Source of the DNA: Azolla pinnata
Lineage: Eukaryota; Streptophyta; Polypodiopsida; Salviniales; Salviniaceae
Assembly: GCA_037176905.1 (NCBI GenBank)
Contig: JBBBWG010031865.1
Coordinates: 9,867 to 43,917 of the forward strand
Direction of reading: 5' to 3'
DNA length: 34,051 nt
The position numbers were made by a program, and so were the translations under genes. How positions within the stretch are numbered: the stretch's first letter is position 1; every line of letters starts with the position of its first letter. Positions 1 through 10,411 of this stretch are shown piece after piece. Under the pieces are notes generated by a model. It ran no database searches, was not told the DNA's origin, and worked only from the letters and a program-made list of their open reading frames with translations.

Positions 1-1560
1 GTGTACGTTGATGATCAGTTTAGCCGATCTTCGTTTGTATCATTTCACACCTGCTCGCGATGCCATCATCCCTTCTGACCGACGAGCGGCGTGCTACCGA
101 TCGATCGATATGCAAGACAATGAACGAAGGCCAACGTTGTTGTTGTTCTTCAAGCCGTCGGCTAGAAGCGAGTATTCAACATTTGTACGATTCGAACGGA
201 ACAATGAGGGAAGGGAGATCGACACTCGGCTCCAAAAGCCCATCATCATCATCATATTAGGCCCAAGCCATAGGCCGAGAAACCAGCAGCAATAGTAGTA
301 GTAGCAGTACCAGAAGTTCCTTTCTTCCTTTCGTTTTCTCCGCGCATTTATAAATCTTCCTTCGTGTGTCTGTCGGACACCTTATAAATTATAACACACC
401 ACCCCACCCGTGCCCGTGACACTACTGATGGGCAACACTACGCGAGCACTGGTGCTATATGTTCAAACATATCCACATGATCCGCCTTGTTCCTCTGACT
501 CCCATCGTCCTTCCTGTTTACACACTGCTCATCTGATGCTGGTGACTCATATCTGCAAGCCTGCACTAACGCGTGCTTTTCTTCTTTTTCGCATGATCGC
601 ATCGTGGACAAGCATCATGTGCGTTGTAGTTGGCTGGTGCTTTGCGACATGCCCACATTACAATGCTACACGACATATCATGGCGCAATGCTTCTCCATT
701 TATTCGTAATTCAAATCGGCTGTTTTATTGATCTCAATCTAAATGCTTCATCAGAAGATAATTAAGCATGGTCCATTTCTAACCTTGATTTCTTTGCGGG
801 GTTGTGACCAATAATTGATTAACTAGCCTTATTGATGATTTCGTAGCATTCTTCTATTTACTACATGTGATTACGATGGTAGAACCTTAATTTCTTCGTA
901 GTTGTCACCAATGACTGACTAGCTAACCTTATTCAACGATTTCATATTCTTTCATAGCTTGTGACTGAATGCTCATACTGCCAAAAAAAAACAGATGGAA
1001 AAGTGATTTGAAGCTGTTTTATTAAACTAAAAAAATGCCTGCTAGTGATAATAAGAAACAAATCCACATGCCTTCGACATCCCATATCACTGTAAATAAT
1101 TGTGAATTGTATCTTGCATTACGATGGAGACTCTTAAGATTGCCAATAAAAGTTGTTACATTATTAATATCGAGTCTATTTTAAGAGTTTATCGAGCAAT
1201 GATCCCCTAAGAGATAACTAGTCTCCTTGTATAAAGGGAAGCCTGAGGTCTTTCACACTTTACAATTTAATGTGAAGTACATCAACACTCCGTGTAATTA
1301 GTTGGTATTGGCATTGAAGGATTGCGAGGTTTTCAAGTAGAATTCTGGCCCGAAATCACTCAAAGAAAAACTTCTTGGCAGATATTGAGCTTGCTAGCGA
1401 AGAAATTCAAAGCATGATGGGGTAATCTTGTCTATTTGACAACATTGTGCTTATTCAAGCTTCTTGCAATTTAAATAAGCAAAGAAAAACGGAAACAAAC
1501 GGATGATGTCAAAAAGACATAGATCACAAACTACGATAGAATGTGGGCCATGGGACTATG
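1..1560 (+). repeat. Segmental duplicate, copy A
   Basis: This stretch is collinear with about 24880-27700. Shared blocks include taggcccaagccataggccg, cgtgcccgtgacactact, gacaagcatcatgtg, the ccaataattgatta region, and gataagaaacaaatccacat. No coding function is recognised in either copy. The left end may extend beyond the window. Confidence 0.85.
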
Positions 1561-2480
1561 AGTGGTTTGGGAAAGATGATGATTTGGGAACGTTGATTCG
1601 CAATTTGTTGTGGTCTAGGAAGGAAGATGGATCAGCTAAGGCTAGAGTAGCATGGAATGTGAGGACAATGCCGGTTGAAGAAGGGAGACATGGGATTGAT
1701 TGATCCTTGGACACAAGTAAAGGCGTTGTTCGATAAGCATGTTGTTCATTCATTGTTGCCGGGAAAGTGTCTTGAAAGTTGTTTATGTTAAGGGTGATGT
1801 TGGGGCTCAAACCGACAACTAGGGCCTGTGGACACCTCTAATAAGGTGGCTTTTTCTTACTTGTAAACGCATTTTGCAATGGCTTCTAGTAAATTTGCAT
1901 GTATTGAAGCTAGGTTATTTCAAAATTTGCCATAGATTTGGATAGCCAGTGTTTTCAAATCCTTTTCTCGCTGATGATCAGCATAATATGATGGTGAAAG
2001 GACATGGTTGGCATTTGGTGTTTTGACAAATGTAACAGACATGGACTCGTGGTGTGCTTTTTTAGCTCATGATGTAGTGGGACAGTATAGGCATTTGGCA
2101 ACCATAAGAGGTGGCTATATATTGAGGTAACAAGTTTGGAATGAAGCTTGAGTAGTTGCAATGTTAGCTGATATATTTGTCAAGGGAGTTAGAATGCATG
2201 GCGTGACATATATGTTTGAGTTGGCTCCAACAGGAACATTATATAAGTTGAGTAAGGAGTCTGATCTACTAGTTGCTGTGTAATTTTCTTCAAGTTTGGG
2301 TAATTACTCTAATAGATCAAAAGGTTATCATTTATCCAAAACCTTTAATAGTGGAAGATAATGCAAAGTTATGAGAGTATTTGTCTAAACATTTATCTAA
2401 GTTGCATTAGAACCCATTACAATTTGTTTGGTGGTACTAAGCATAAAAATTTAATTAACTTTGCTCACAACCATACATTA
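1561..2480. other. No gene recognised
   Basis: AT-rich sequence with short ORFs only. A short stretch near 2161 (MLADIFVKG in one frame) faintly resembles the end of copia RNase H, but nothing around it supports that. Confidence 0.5.
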
Positions 2481-3600
2481 AGGAGATAGCTAGGGCAACC
2501 AACACATATATTTTCACCATCGAAATCTTAAAAAGTCTCCACGGTTCTTCAATGGGAACGAAAAGATCAAATCTACACCAATTTACAACCCAAGTTGGTC
2601 TACTGTATCGCAATAATCTTCTCTACATTCCTAAAGGATGCTACAAACATGTCATGATGATCCCCTCTTTAGTCACTGTAGGGTGACGAAAACATTAGAG
2701 TTAGTCTCTCGGGGTTTTGGTAGCCCCACCCTTGGAAATTCGTGAAGGAGTTTATCAAGACCTGTGATGTATGTGCTCGCTCTAAAGCGGTTCACCATCA
2801 GCTATCCGGACTTATCTAACCTCGGCTAATTCCAACTCGTCCTTGAGCCTCCATCTCCATGGACTTTATCGCCAATCTACCTCTTGTCAATGGGCTTGAC
2901 GCAATACTAGTAATACTCACTCATTTTTCTAAGATGACTCACTTTGTTCTATGTTCTATAATAATTTCAAGAAAAGTGACAGCAGATCTATTGCTTAAAA
3001 GTGTTGTTTAACTACGCGATATACTAGAAAATATCACTTCTAATTGCGGACCTCAATTCATCTCCCATTTTTTGAAACGATTTCTTCAAATATTTGGAAC
3101 CTCTCTTAGAACTTGTCCTTGACATGTCATCCTCAAACTGATGGACAAACTAAAGGAATCAACCAAATCTTTGAACAATACCTCTAGCACACCATTACCT
3201 ACCAACAAGATAATTGGGTCAACTTCTTTCCCTTAGCCAAGTTCGCCTACAACAACATTATCAATGTGTCGACGCAGGCTTCCCCCTGCTATGCAAACTA
3301 CGTATTCCACCCTCGCTTTAGTCTTTCCATTCCTGCGAGTTACGTAAATCCCTACGCAAAGTCACTTGCTCACACTTTACAAAAGTTACATCGTGACCTC
3401 TCCCTTGAATTAAGTCTTTCTAATGACCAATACAAGGATTAGGCTAACAATTTTCGATTTGCGACACAAACATTTGCAATTATTGATATGGTGTAACTAT
3501 TATATCGCCATATCATTACAAAACATCCCTGTTTTAAATTGGATTATAAAAAGTTAGGTCCCGTTTGTATCATTGAGCGAGAAATTTGGTGGCGTAAGTA
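2481..3600 (+). mobile_element. Decayed Ty3/gypsy pol fragment (integrase)
   Basis: Reading across several frames gives the gypsy integrase region in the right order. A degraded zinc-finger segment LLYIPKGCYK and FIKTCDVCARSK comes first, then ISMDFIANLP, then GPQFISHF, HPQTDGQT and YQQDNWVNFF, and then FHPRF near 3310. Stops and frameshifts are frequent. The second catalytic region reads SNCGPQF where active elements have an Asp, and the usual Glu after GQT is lost. No LTR, gag or reverse transcriptase was recognised beside it. This is a dead fragment. Confidence 0.85.
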
Positions 3601-3839
3601 CTTCTAGATTTTCTTACCCACTTCTAATAAATAATTATACTTGTTAACACAAAATTTTGGGAATAACAAAACCAAAAAGGAAAATGAGAGTTTAAGAGAA
3701 GAGCAAAAGATCGATCAAGAGCATGAAAAAGAGTCTTTAAGTGTGAGTGTCTGCGTGTGTGTTAGGGGATGTGGGGAGGGGGACAATAGTATGTGCTTAG
3801 AGAATAAGTGACAGAATCAAACAACTTTGAGTGAGACTA

Positions 3840-4080
3840 GCGAATGCGTCGCTTATTAGCAGAAGCGAAAATAGCAAAAACTCAATCAACGTTTTTTCAG
3901 TTTTTGCAAAGTGTCTTTAGGCAACGCCAAATTGGGTGTTGCTTAACGACGCTTTTAATTAACCGTTTTAGAGCGTTGTTGGGGTATGTTGTACATTTTG
4001 TGTCATCAAACGACGCTATATCTAGGGTGTTACTTAGCGATGCAATAATTGTGTCGCTAGTGGCATCATTTAGTAAAGTT
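3840..4080. mobile_element. Possible subterminal region of a CACTA-like DNA transposon
   Basis: Short GCGTCGCTTA, AACGACGCT, GTTACTTAGCGATGC and TGTCGCTAG motifs recur in both orientations over 240 bp. Clustered short motifs in both orientations are typical of subterminal regions of CACTA elements. No terminal CACTA or transposase was found. An 82-codon ORF here (3844-4092) matches nothing I recognise. Confidence 0.3.
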
Positions 4081-4084
4081 TATT

Positions 4085-4440
4085 CGCGATGACAAACTAA
4101 GACACCAATTTCAATGTGTTTTGGCGTCACTATTGGCATGATCAGTAGTAGTGCTATCGTGCTCGCTGTGAACAATTGTTTCAAATTATCCCACACTACT
4201 TTTAGGGATTCTATATCACGGACATAGCTTAGCATGTGATTATATACCCATGTAACGAAATAGTATATCACACGGCTAGTTCTTTGCTCTTCGATACCTT
4301 TGACTGACTAAGTACTGTTGCATCCAATATGACCAAGATGTATACTTGTGTTGGTCTAGCTTCTTTGTTCGAAAGCGTGCTACCCATCTGTACATTCATC
4401 TTGTTTGCGCCTCGTTTTATTTTTGTTCTGCAGTAACACT
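4085..4440 (-). pseudogene. Ty1/copia gag fragment
   Basis: In shifting minus-strand frames the segment reads like the N-terminal gag region of copia elements: KLDQHKYTSWSYWMQQYL, followed by YVRDIESLKVVWDNLKQLF (about 4180-4230). The KL-x-W and W-DNL-LF phrases are characteristic. It is broken by stops and ends abruptly near 4085, where the GCGACG-rich segment begins. Confidence 0.7.
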
Positions 4441-4479
4441 ACAACAACAATAGTGGGTTCAAACCGACGTGTCCCTTAG

Positions 4480-4770
4480 TCTCTGATAATCGAGCTAAGT
4501 GTTTGATTAGCAACCCTCACACTTTGGTACAATATAAAGAATGTCGTGGGTGAAAGCTTGAAACTGTGAATGTAAGAGAGAGATCAAAAGAGATTATACA
4601 GGAGGGAGATGAATTAGAGAATACATGGGAGAAGGAGAAAAGGTTACTTCTATTGCTCAAAAACTTTCGATCGACGTATACATACCCATGATAGGCTATT
4701 TATATATCAAGATATACTTAAATGCATTAAATATGATTGGCCGAGTCTAGATATATACTGAAAGCCTAAG
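4480..4770 (-). mobile_element. Probable copia LTR with primer-binding site
   Basis: On the minus strand, TATATAAATAGCC (about 4690-4705) is followed by a pyrimidine-rich leader. Near 4480-4495, ATTATCAGAGACT resembles the TGGTATCAGAGC binding site for initiator Met tRNA. The copia gag fragment follows directly, as expected for LTR, primer site, gag. LTR ends are not precisely defined. Confidence 0.5.
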
Positions 4771-7008
4771 AGAAGTACAATTTTGTGAACAATTCTTTGA
4801 TTGCTTTCAAGGCAGATCGTCGACCTAGATTTTACAATCTAGACACGTTAACTAGAGCTCCTTTTTTGCGCAACTGCTTTTCTTCACCTTATGTGGTTCC
4901 CCATGCATAGTTTAAGCTTTAGGCTTTAGGTACATAAGAAGAGATCGCATGGTATTATTGTCAAAGCAAAACAAATGAAGTGTACGGAATGGAAGTAAAG
5001 GTAAAACAAGTTTTCTTTTCTATCTTTTTGTTTTGTTTCTCTTATATGCTACATGATAGGCAAGATACAAGCAAACAAGTTACTTAAACCAAGATAAGAG
5101 GGATGGTCCATCAACTAATTCAGAGGAAAAAAGTAAATGTTTTCCTTGCTCTCGTGAGAGGTATAACTGTTGTAACAAACGTTAATAGCTTTGAGGCATG
5201 TAAATGGAAGTAAGACTTCTACCTGAAACATTTTGTAATGATTTTTACTAATGAAACATCGAATTTTGAAAAAAAATATCATGTAATATGAGGGTTGGAT
5301 TATTTAGCTAGGATACAGCAAGTTAGAGGCTTAATTATTTTCCTTGTCTTCAAATGTTTTGCAATGCCTTTGATATTGATATCCTTTCTTTGTATTGGTT
5401 AGATCATACATGCCATGTTTTGCCCAAGTTTCACATACTTGATCATTGCTTTATTTAGTTAAAACTCTAATCTAGGCAACTTTTAGCTAGTATTATATAC
5501 ATTCCTCGCCAATATCGATCATCACCAATATGCCAAGCCTCATGTTCATGTAACTCAAAACAAAACTCGAGATGGTTAAAAAACATTCCATCAAAATAGA
5601 AAAACAAACTAGTAGGCCTATGTTTTCTAGGCCAGTCCAAAATTCAGTTAAAATGTTAGAGGTTGATAAAATCACATCGTTCTCTCTATTAAAACTCAAA
5701 CACGTTGATTATCCCTGTATTCAAGCGTCCTTTGGCAGAATAACATCATGGTTGGCATTAAACTCATTGTATCCAATGACTTGCCAATTGGCGTCTACAC
5801 GCTAAACGTCCTTGGATATCGGAATTAAATCGAAAAATCAGCTATCAAAGTGTTTCACTTCTTTGCCTTGTCAATGTCCTCAATGGTTTTGATCCTCGAC
5901 TAGCGCGCTTCTTAGTGAGCTCCTTTGCATGAGGAATTGTAATTATCAAGTCCGTTTTTGGCCCACAGAGCTTCGTCCATCTTTAGAGTAGAAAACTCCT
6001 GGATGTGAGAACGAACACTTTTAGAAACAGTTCCACAATTAGACAAGGTTTCGACATATGCACTCCTACGAACGTTGGACAATGGAGGAAAGGTGCAAGG
6101 GACACGGTGAATAGTGAGGAAAGATTCCCAAAGACAAGACTCAACGATAAAAGCAAAGTTTGTAAGGGTAGTCCCACCGGCATGGTGTGACATTAGAAAG
6201 AACCTATGCCACGAATCGGCTGGTGTTGTAGAAGAAATGGTCCGGCAAACCACTGTTTTGGAATCAAGGGCTCACTGGTTGACAAGAATCATGCATTATT
6301 GAGGAGAGCAAGACTTGCATGAAACGAATCGGAGCAGAGGATTTGTCAGAAATCGTGCCGAAATCGTGCCGAAATCGAATACAATCTAAGTCTCATGAAT
6401 ACAATATTTGACATTGGAGTTGTTTAGATGCATTAGAAGATCACTCGTGAGCCTTGGAGAAGTGGTTCATACATGAGAGTTGTTGGGGCCTCGATTTTGT
6501 TACATTCGAGAGGTTTCGTTAGCTGAAGAGTTCTTCCGGTTTTATTTGTATTTTACAACAAGGATCCGAGTAATCTGCTCCTGGTAGCACATGAGTTAAG
6601 CGAGTCCGTAAAAGCGCATGCTTTTTTTTACCAAGAGCTTGTAGCAGGAGAAGGGCCTGTTGGGGCCCTTTTTTCTGTCCTAAAGATTGTACATACGGCG
6701 TCTTTGAATCGATGGCGTTCTTGTTACCACACAGTCTGTTCACTCACGTTGTCGTGCCTTTTCTGCACCGAGCACTGAACTGCTACAATTCTCTCTGCAA
6801 ATCTCAGAAACCTCTCCCTACCGCCCCCTTTGTAATTAAATAATGCAAAGGACGCAGTTGGGAGAGCGCAGGCAGGTTTTCGTGCACTTGCAAAACGATT
6901 GATAAAACTCTCTGGTAGAGCTGCTTTGGATCTGAGCGGCTGGAGGGGCAAAGGGCGTATGGGGAACCAAAGGCATTCGAAAGGGCCCGATCGAGGGCGA
7001 AGCTATCT
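4771..7008. other. No gene recognised; 3' flank of HKT at the right
   Basis: Small ORFs at 5493-5805 and 5912-6302 show no family motif. The last few hundred bases before 7009 probably include the HKT 3' untranslated region. An AATAAA on the minus strand at 6541-6546 is a distant polyadenylation candidate. A GGGCC hairpin followed by T residues lies at about 6655-6676. Confidence 0.5.
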
Positions 7009-9427
7009 TCAGAGCACGTCCTTGATGACGGTCCGATGCTTCCCGAGAAACATCACAAAGATGAGCATCAGCTTCCCCATGGAGCTCCATTTGCGCGACA
7101 AGCAGTAGGGCGGGTCGACGCAGGCGGCGGGCGGCGCGGGATTCCATTCGCACTTGTACCCGATCGAGAGGCCGACGTTGCCGTACGCACTGCGAGGGGG
7201 GCCACGAGCGCGGGGGTTATGAAGAATCTCAGGGCTCCCTCAATCAATCCGAAGATGAAGCCAAGAGGTCCAGAATGACAAATTCCTTATACCTGATGAC
7301 CTCGAACACGATGTTGAAGACGGAGAAGTTGATGGGGTCGTCACGGATGCGGTCTCTCTCGAGCACGCAGATGAGGAACGTGGCGGCGATGAGGAGGCAG
7401 GCGTGCGAGGGAAAGCTCGGGGGGGTGGGCCAGTTGCGGGAGCCGTCCTTGGGAGGACGCTGCGGCGCCGTGAGGCCGTCGATAGGATAAGGCTTGAGAT
7501 ACCTGCAAAGAGGAAGAACAAGAACAAGAAGAAGAAGAAGAAGAAGAAGAAGAAGAACGACCGACAACAATAAGAAGAAGAAGAATAGAAGAAGAAGAAG
7601 AAGAAGAAGAAGAAGAAGAAGAAGGGGGTAGAGAGCGGCGCCGGGAGGCTAGCCAGTTTAAGCTGATTCTGGCGTTTTTCAAGCCGAATCTGGCGTTTTT
7701 CAAGCCGATTCTGGCATTTTTCAAGCCAATTCTGGCGTTTTTCAAGCCGGATCTGGCATTTTCCAGGCCGAATCTGGCATTTTCCAAGCCACTTCTTGGC
7801 CGAGCATTGGCCAGACACTGAACACCCGGCGAGAGATTGGCCCAAGCATTGGCCAAAGACAAGAGAGACTCTTGGCTCTTGAGATCAGAAGACGCAAAGA
7901 AGAACCGGAAGAAGAAGATGATGATGATGATGATGAAGAAGAAGAAGAAGAAGAAGAAGTGAAGGAACGTTTCGTGACCTACATGAAGATGCAGAGGAGG
8001 ACGAGCGTCGGCGCCGAGAGCAGCGCGAGATCCATGACGTTCATGCCCGAGCTCCGCGTGGCGATGGCCTGGAAGAGCGCGTCCAGGAGCTTGTAGCCCG
8101 CGCCGCCGGCTCCGCGCAGAGCTCCCGAGCTCCAGTCCAGCCCCAGCATGCACGTCACCTGCGCCGCGTTGATGGCGATGGCGCTCAGCACCAGCGCCCT
8201 GGTCCGCTCCGCAGGGAAGAGGTGCGCGAATCGCAGGCTATGGCGTCCCTGCAGCAAGCGCTCGTACGCCGCCGCCGCCGCCGCCGCCCTCCTCCTCCGC
8301 TTCTTCCTCATCCCGCTCAAGCCTCTGCGCAGGAGCCAGATGACGAGACGCAGCGCCGGCGCGTACAGCGTCCCGCCCAGGAGCATGAGCGCGTTGAGGC
8401 AGAGCAGCGGCAGCGCGGACCTGCGCAGCGGCACCAGGTTGTCGTCCAGCAGGATGAAGCCGCAGTTGCCGAAGGAGGAGACGACGGAGAAGGCGGAGAA
8501 GAAGAAGGAGCCGAGGCCGCGGGCGCGCAGGAGGCGGGCCGCGTCGGGGCTCAGCGCGATGCAGGCCTGGCAGGCCAAAGTGCCGCCGGTGATGCAAGCG
8601 GCGTTGTAGCAGAGAACGGTGTACATCAACAGCTTGTGGGCAAGTGCATCATCAGCATCATCAGCGCCGTGAGCATCATCAGCGTCGTGAGCATCATCAG
8701 CGTTAGCATCATCAGCATCAGCATCATCAGCAGCATCAGCAGGAGGAGGAGCAAGCGCCCGCCTCGCATCTTTCGGTGCTGCATTGTGGAGGAGGAGGAT
8801 GGGTAAGGCTACATGAGGATGATGATGCGGCGGCGGCGGCGTCCGGATGTGGTATCTGGCGATGGCGGACTTGAAGCCGGAAGCGGAGGCTCTGCTCGGC
8901 AGCACCGGCATGGAGATGGATCTCGCGATTCGCAGATTCGAGCACCAATCGTCGCCGCCAGCAGCATCACCATCACAAGCATCACCATCACAAGCATCAC
9001 CATCACAAGCATCACCATCACCATCACCAGGGCCAGCATCACAAACACCAGGGCCAGCATCGCAATCAGCAGCATGGCCATCGAAACCGGGGCAATGGCC
9101 TCGTGTGCGCTTGAACCAGATGCAGAGGAACGACGTGAACACGGTGCTGCCGAACGCCATGAGGACGAGGAGCACGAGGCGGTCGGGGACGGAGAGCGTG
9201 TGCATCTCGACGTTGGTGAGGCCCGTCTCGGTGAAGGCGGAGGCGGCGCTGAAGAGCGCGTCGACGAAGCCGAGCGGGGGCGCGCCGTGCCGCTTGGGCG
9301 CCAGCCGGATCGCGGCCGCCGCCAGCAGCGCGAAGACCAGGAAGTAGGCGGCGAGGAGGAGGTGGAGGGAGTGGCCGCGGATCCGCCGCCATCTCTGGCG
9401 CACGTATGTGCGAGCGCTCGACGCCAT
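7009..9427 (-). CDS. HKT: HKT/TrkH-type Na+/K+ transporter, 3 exons, 611 aa
   Basis: This is a plasma-membrane high-affinity K+/Na+ transporter of the plant HKT family, built from four membrane-P-loop-membrane repeats. Exons on the minus strand are 9427-7983, 7502-7293 and 7189-7009. All introns are GT-AG, phases join cleanly, and the stop is TGA at 7011-7009. Family marks are the first P-loop SAFTETGLTNVEM (about 63-75), the second SSFGNCGF (317-324), the third ATRSSGMN (456-463) followed by MYLKPY across the first splice, and the fourth EVISAYGNVG (549-558). The filter positions read Gly69, Gly323, Gly461 and Gly558. In this family a first-loop Gly marks the K+-permeable class II type and Ser the Na+-selective class I type, so K+ or K+/Na+ transport is inferred. 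Residues about 119-262 form an unusually long low-complexity Asp/Ala/Gly-rich cytosolic loop, which makes the protein longer than the usual 500-550 aa. The C-terminal tail is short and atypical (LGKHRTVIKDVL). The ATG at 9427 lies in a good context (gATGG) before a basic N-terminus and the first membrane helix. Exon 1 is extremely GC-rich compared with its surroundings. Confidence 0.93.
7510..7624. repeat. GAA/TTC microsatellite at the 3' end of HKT intron 1
   Basis: Two GAA-rich tracts (about 7510-7558 and 7571-7624) are CTT/TTC runs on the gene's strand. They end a few bases before the acceptor cag at 7505-7503, so they supply the polypyrimidine tract of the intron 1 acceptor. Confidence 0.9.
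7665..7790. repeat. 21-bp minisatellite, six copies, in HKT intron 1
   Basis: Six back-to-back 21-bp units (consensus gaatctggcgtttttcaagcc) occupy exactly 126 bp, at 7665, 7686, 7707, 7728, 7749 and 7770. Copies differ at only a few positions each. It lies wholly inside the first HKT intron. Because 21 is a multiple of three, several frames stay open through it, which creates spurious ORFs. Confidence 0.93.
7903..7960. repeat. GAA/GAT microsatellite near the 5' end of HKT intron 1
   Basis: A compound GAA-GAT-GAA trinucleotide tract lies about 20 bp inside the donor of intron 1 (gt at 7982-7981). Confidence 0.9.
8645..8745 (-). repeat. Second coding microsatellite in HKT exon 1 (Asp/Ala loop)
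   Basis: Degenerate GCATCATCA-type trinucleotide and nonanucleotide repeats on the plus strand encode an Asp/Ala/His-rich stretch (about residues 230-261, with DADDA and DDAHD steps) on the minus strand. It lies in the same cytosolic loop as the DACDG tract, just before the membrane segment starting near LAHKLLMYT. Confidence 0.85.
8965..9030 (-). repeat. Coding minisatellite in HKT exon 1 (15-nt unit)
   Basis: On the plus strand a 15-nt unit (catcaccatcacaag) is repeated exactly three times from 8965 to 9009 and runs on into further catcac copies. Read on the coding minus strand, each unit adds five residues (DACDG register), giving an acidic Asp/Gly/Cys tract around residues 133-155 of HKT. 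The repeat length is a multiple of three, so changes in copy number would keep the frame. Confidence 0.9.
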
Positions 9428-9864
9428 CGGGGAGATGGATATTGGATGGAGATCGGTCCCAAATCTGGTAGAGTTCCTAACTAAGCAAAGCCTCTGGAGT
9501 TTTGGAGTTTGGCTCAGCGGAAATCCACCGGGAACCGATCGCGCCGCCTTTTTCGGTTCGTACAGAGTGTCCGAGGAGCGATACCAGAGAGAGACAGACA
9601 GAGCGACAGAGCGACTAAGAGAGAGGGAGAGACGCGGTAAAAGCTCACATCGATGCCCGACTTGTCGGACATTCTCCGTTCCCCCAAACTGAGGTCTCTG
9701 CTCTGCTCTGCTCTGCTTCCTCCCTTCCTTTGTTTTCCGTAACAGTGCATGGGCAACTCACTGATTGGGGTGTATCGGATCGATCACCAGCGCCCGATTT
9801 TGTGCTCGGCACAACCGACTATTGGGCTGATATGCAATGCATATACTCCTGGGACCGCCCCGTG

Positions 9865-9892
9865 AAGGAAGGAAGGAAGGAAGGAAGGAAGA
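9865..9892. repeat. GGAA tetranucleotide repeat
   Basis: About six GAAG tetramers in tandem lie about 450 bp upstream of the HKT start codon. Confidence 0.88.
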
Positions 9893-10145
9893 AGCCTCTG
9901 ATAATTGGCATTGTTGACCGAGCGACCGAGAGCCCCAGGAGCTCGCCGGACCCGCTCCTTTCGCATGCGTCCACCTGCTTTCCGATTCCGTTAGCAAATC
10001 GTTCAGATCCTTAACTCCGCAACGTATGTGCGAGCCATTATTGTAAGAGGAGGCGACAGATAGATTTGGCAAAAGCTGAAGGATCGACTAATAGGTGCCC
10101 ACAGGTACCATTCTGGTGACGAGATAAAGAATGCTTGTTGGTATA

Positions 10146-10174
10146 TAATATGTGTGTGTGTGTGTATGTGTGTA
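10146..10174. repeat. GT microsatellite
   Basis: A TG dinucleotide run of about 12 units, with one TATG interruption, lies upstream of the HKT gene. Confidence 0.85.
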
Positions 10175-10343
10175 GATGCATATGCCGATGAATCCCATCG
10201 GAATCTCGCATTTGGCCTGCTTCCGCTTATAGACATCAGGCATCAATAGAGACATCATACGATGCACTCCGCGAATGGGCAATAATGCACCCCTTTGCCG
10301 ATCGATAATTGAGTCGAATATGTGCATCCTCCGTCCGTCTACA

Positions 10344-10411
10344 CGGGGACATGACCAACCGAGATGCGAACTTGTGACGGGGACATGACCAACCGAGATG
10401 CGAACTTGTGA
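10344..10411. repeat. Perfect 34-bp tandem duplication
   Basis: A 34-bp sequence beginning cggggacatgaccaaccg is present twice, head to tail, without a mismatch that I can see. Confidence 0.92.

Noticed and set aside
5912..6302. Overlapping ORFs on both strands (113 and 62 aa)
   Set aside because: No family motif on either strand and no splice-supported extension, so there is no basis to call a gene.
6655..6676. AGGGCC hairpin followed by T residues, like a bacterial intrinsic terminator
   Set aside because: The context is a plant nuclear genome. There is no bacterial or plastid gene around it, so it is probably chance.
7665..7790. CRISPR-like array of 21-bp repeats
   Set aside because: The units are contiguous with no unique spacers, and the host is eukaryotic.
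7240..8153. Minus-strand ORFs of 201 and 270 aa with a 7-residue repeat
   Set aside because: They run through HKT intron 1. The 7-residue repeat only reflects the 21-bp minisatellite, and the splice sites give a proper HKT without them.
8965..9030. catcaccatcac runs that look like a His-tag coding sequence
   Set aside because: They are the antisense of the HKT DACDG repeats in a natural microsatellite. No vector sequence is nearby.
8813..9484. Long plus-strand ORFs (223, 194, 166 and 153 aa) across 8148-9484
   Set aside because: They are antisense shadows of the GC-rich HKT exon 1. They are made of low-complexity residues and show no family motif.
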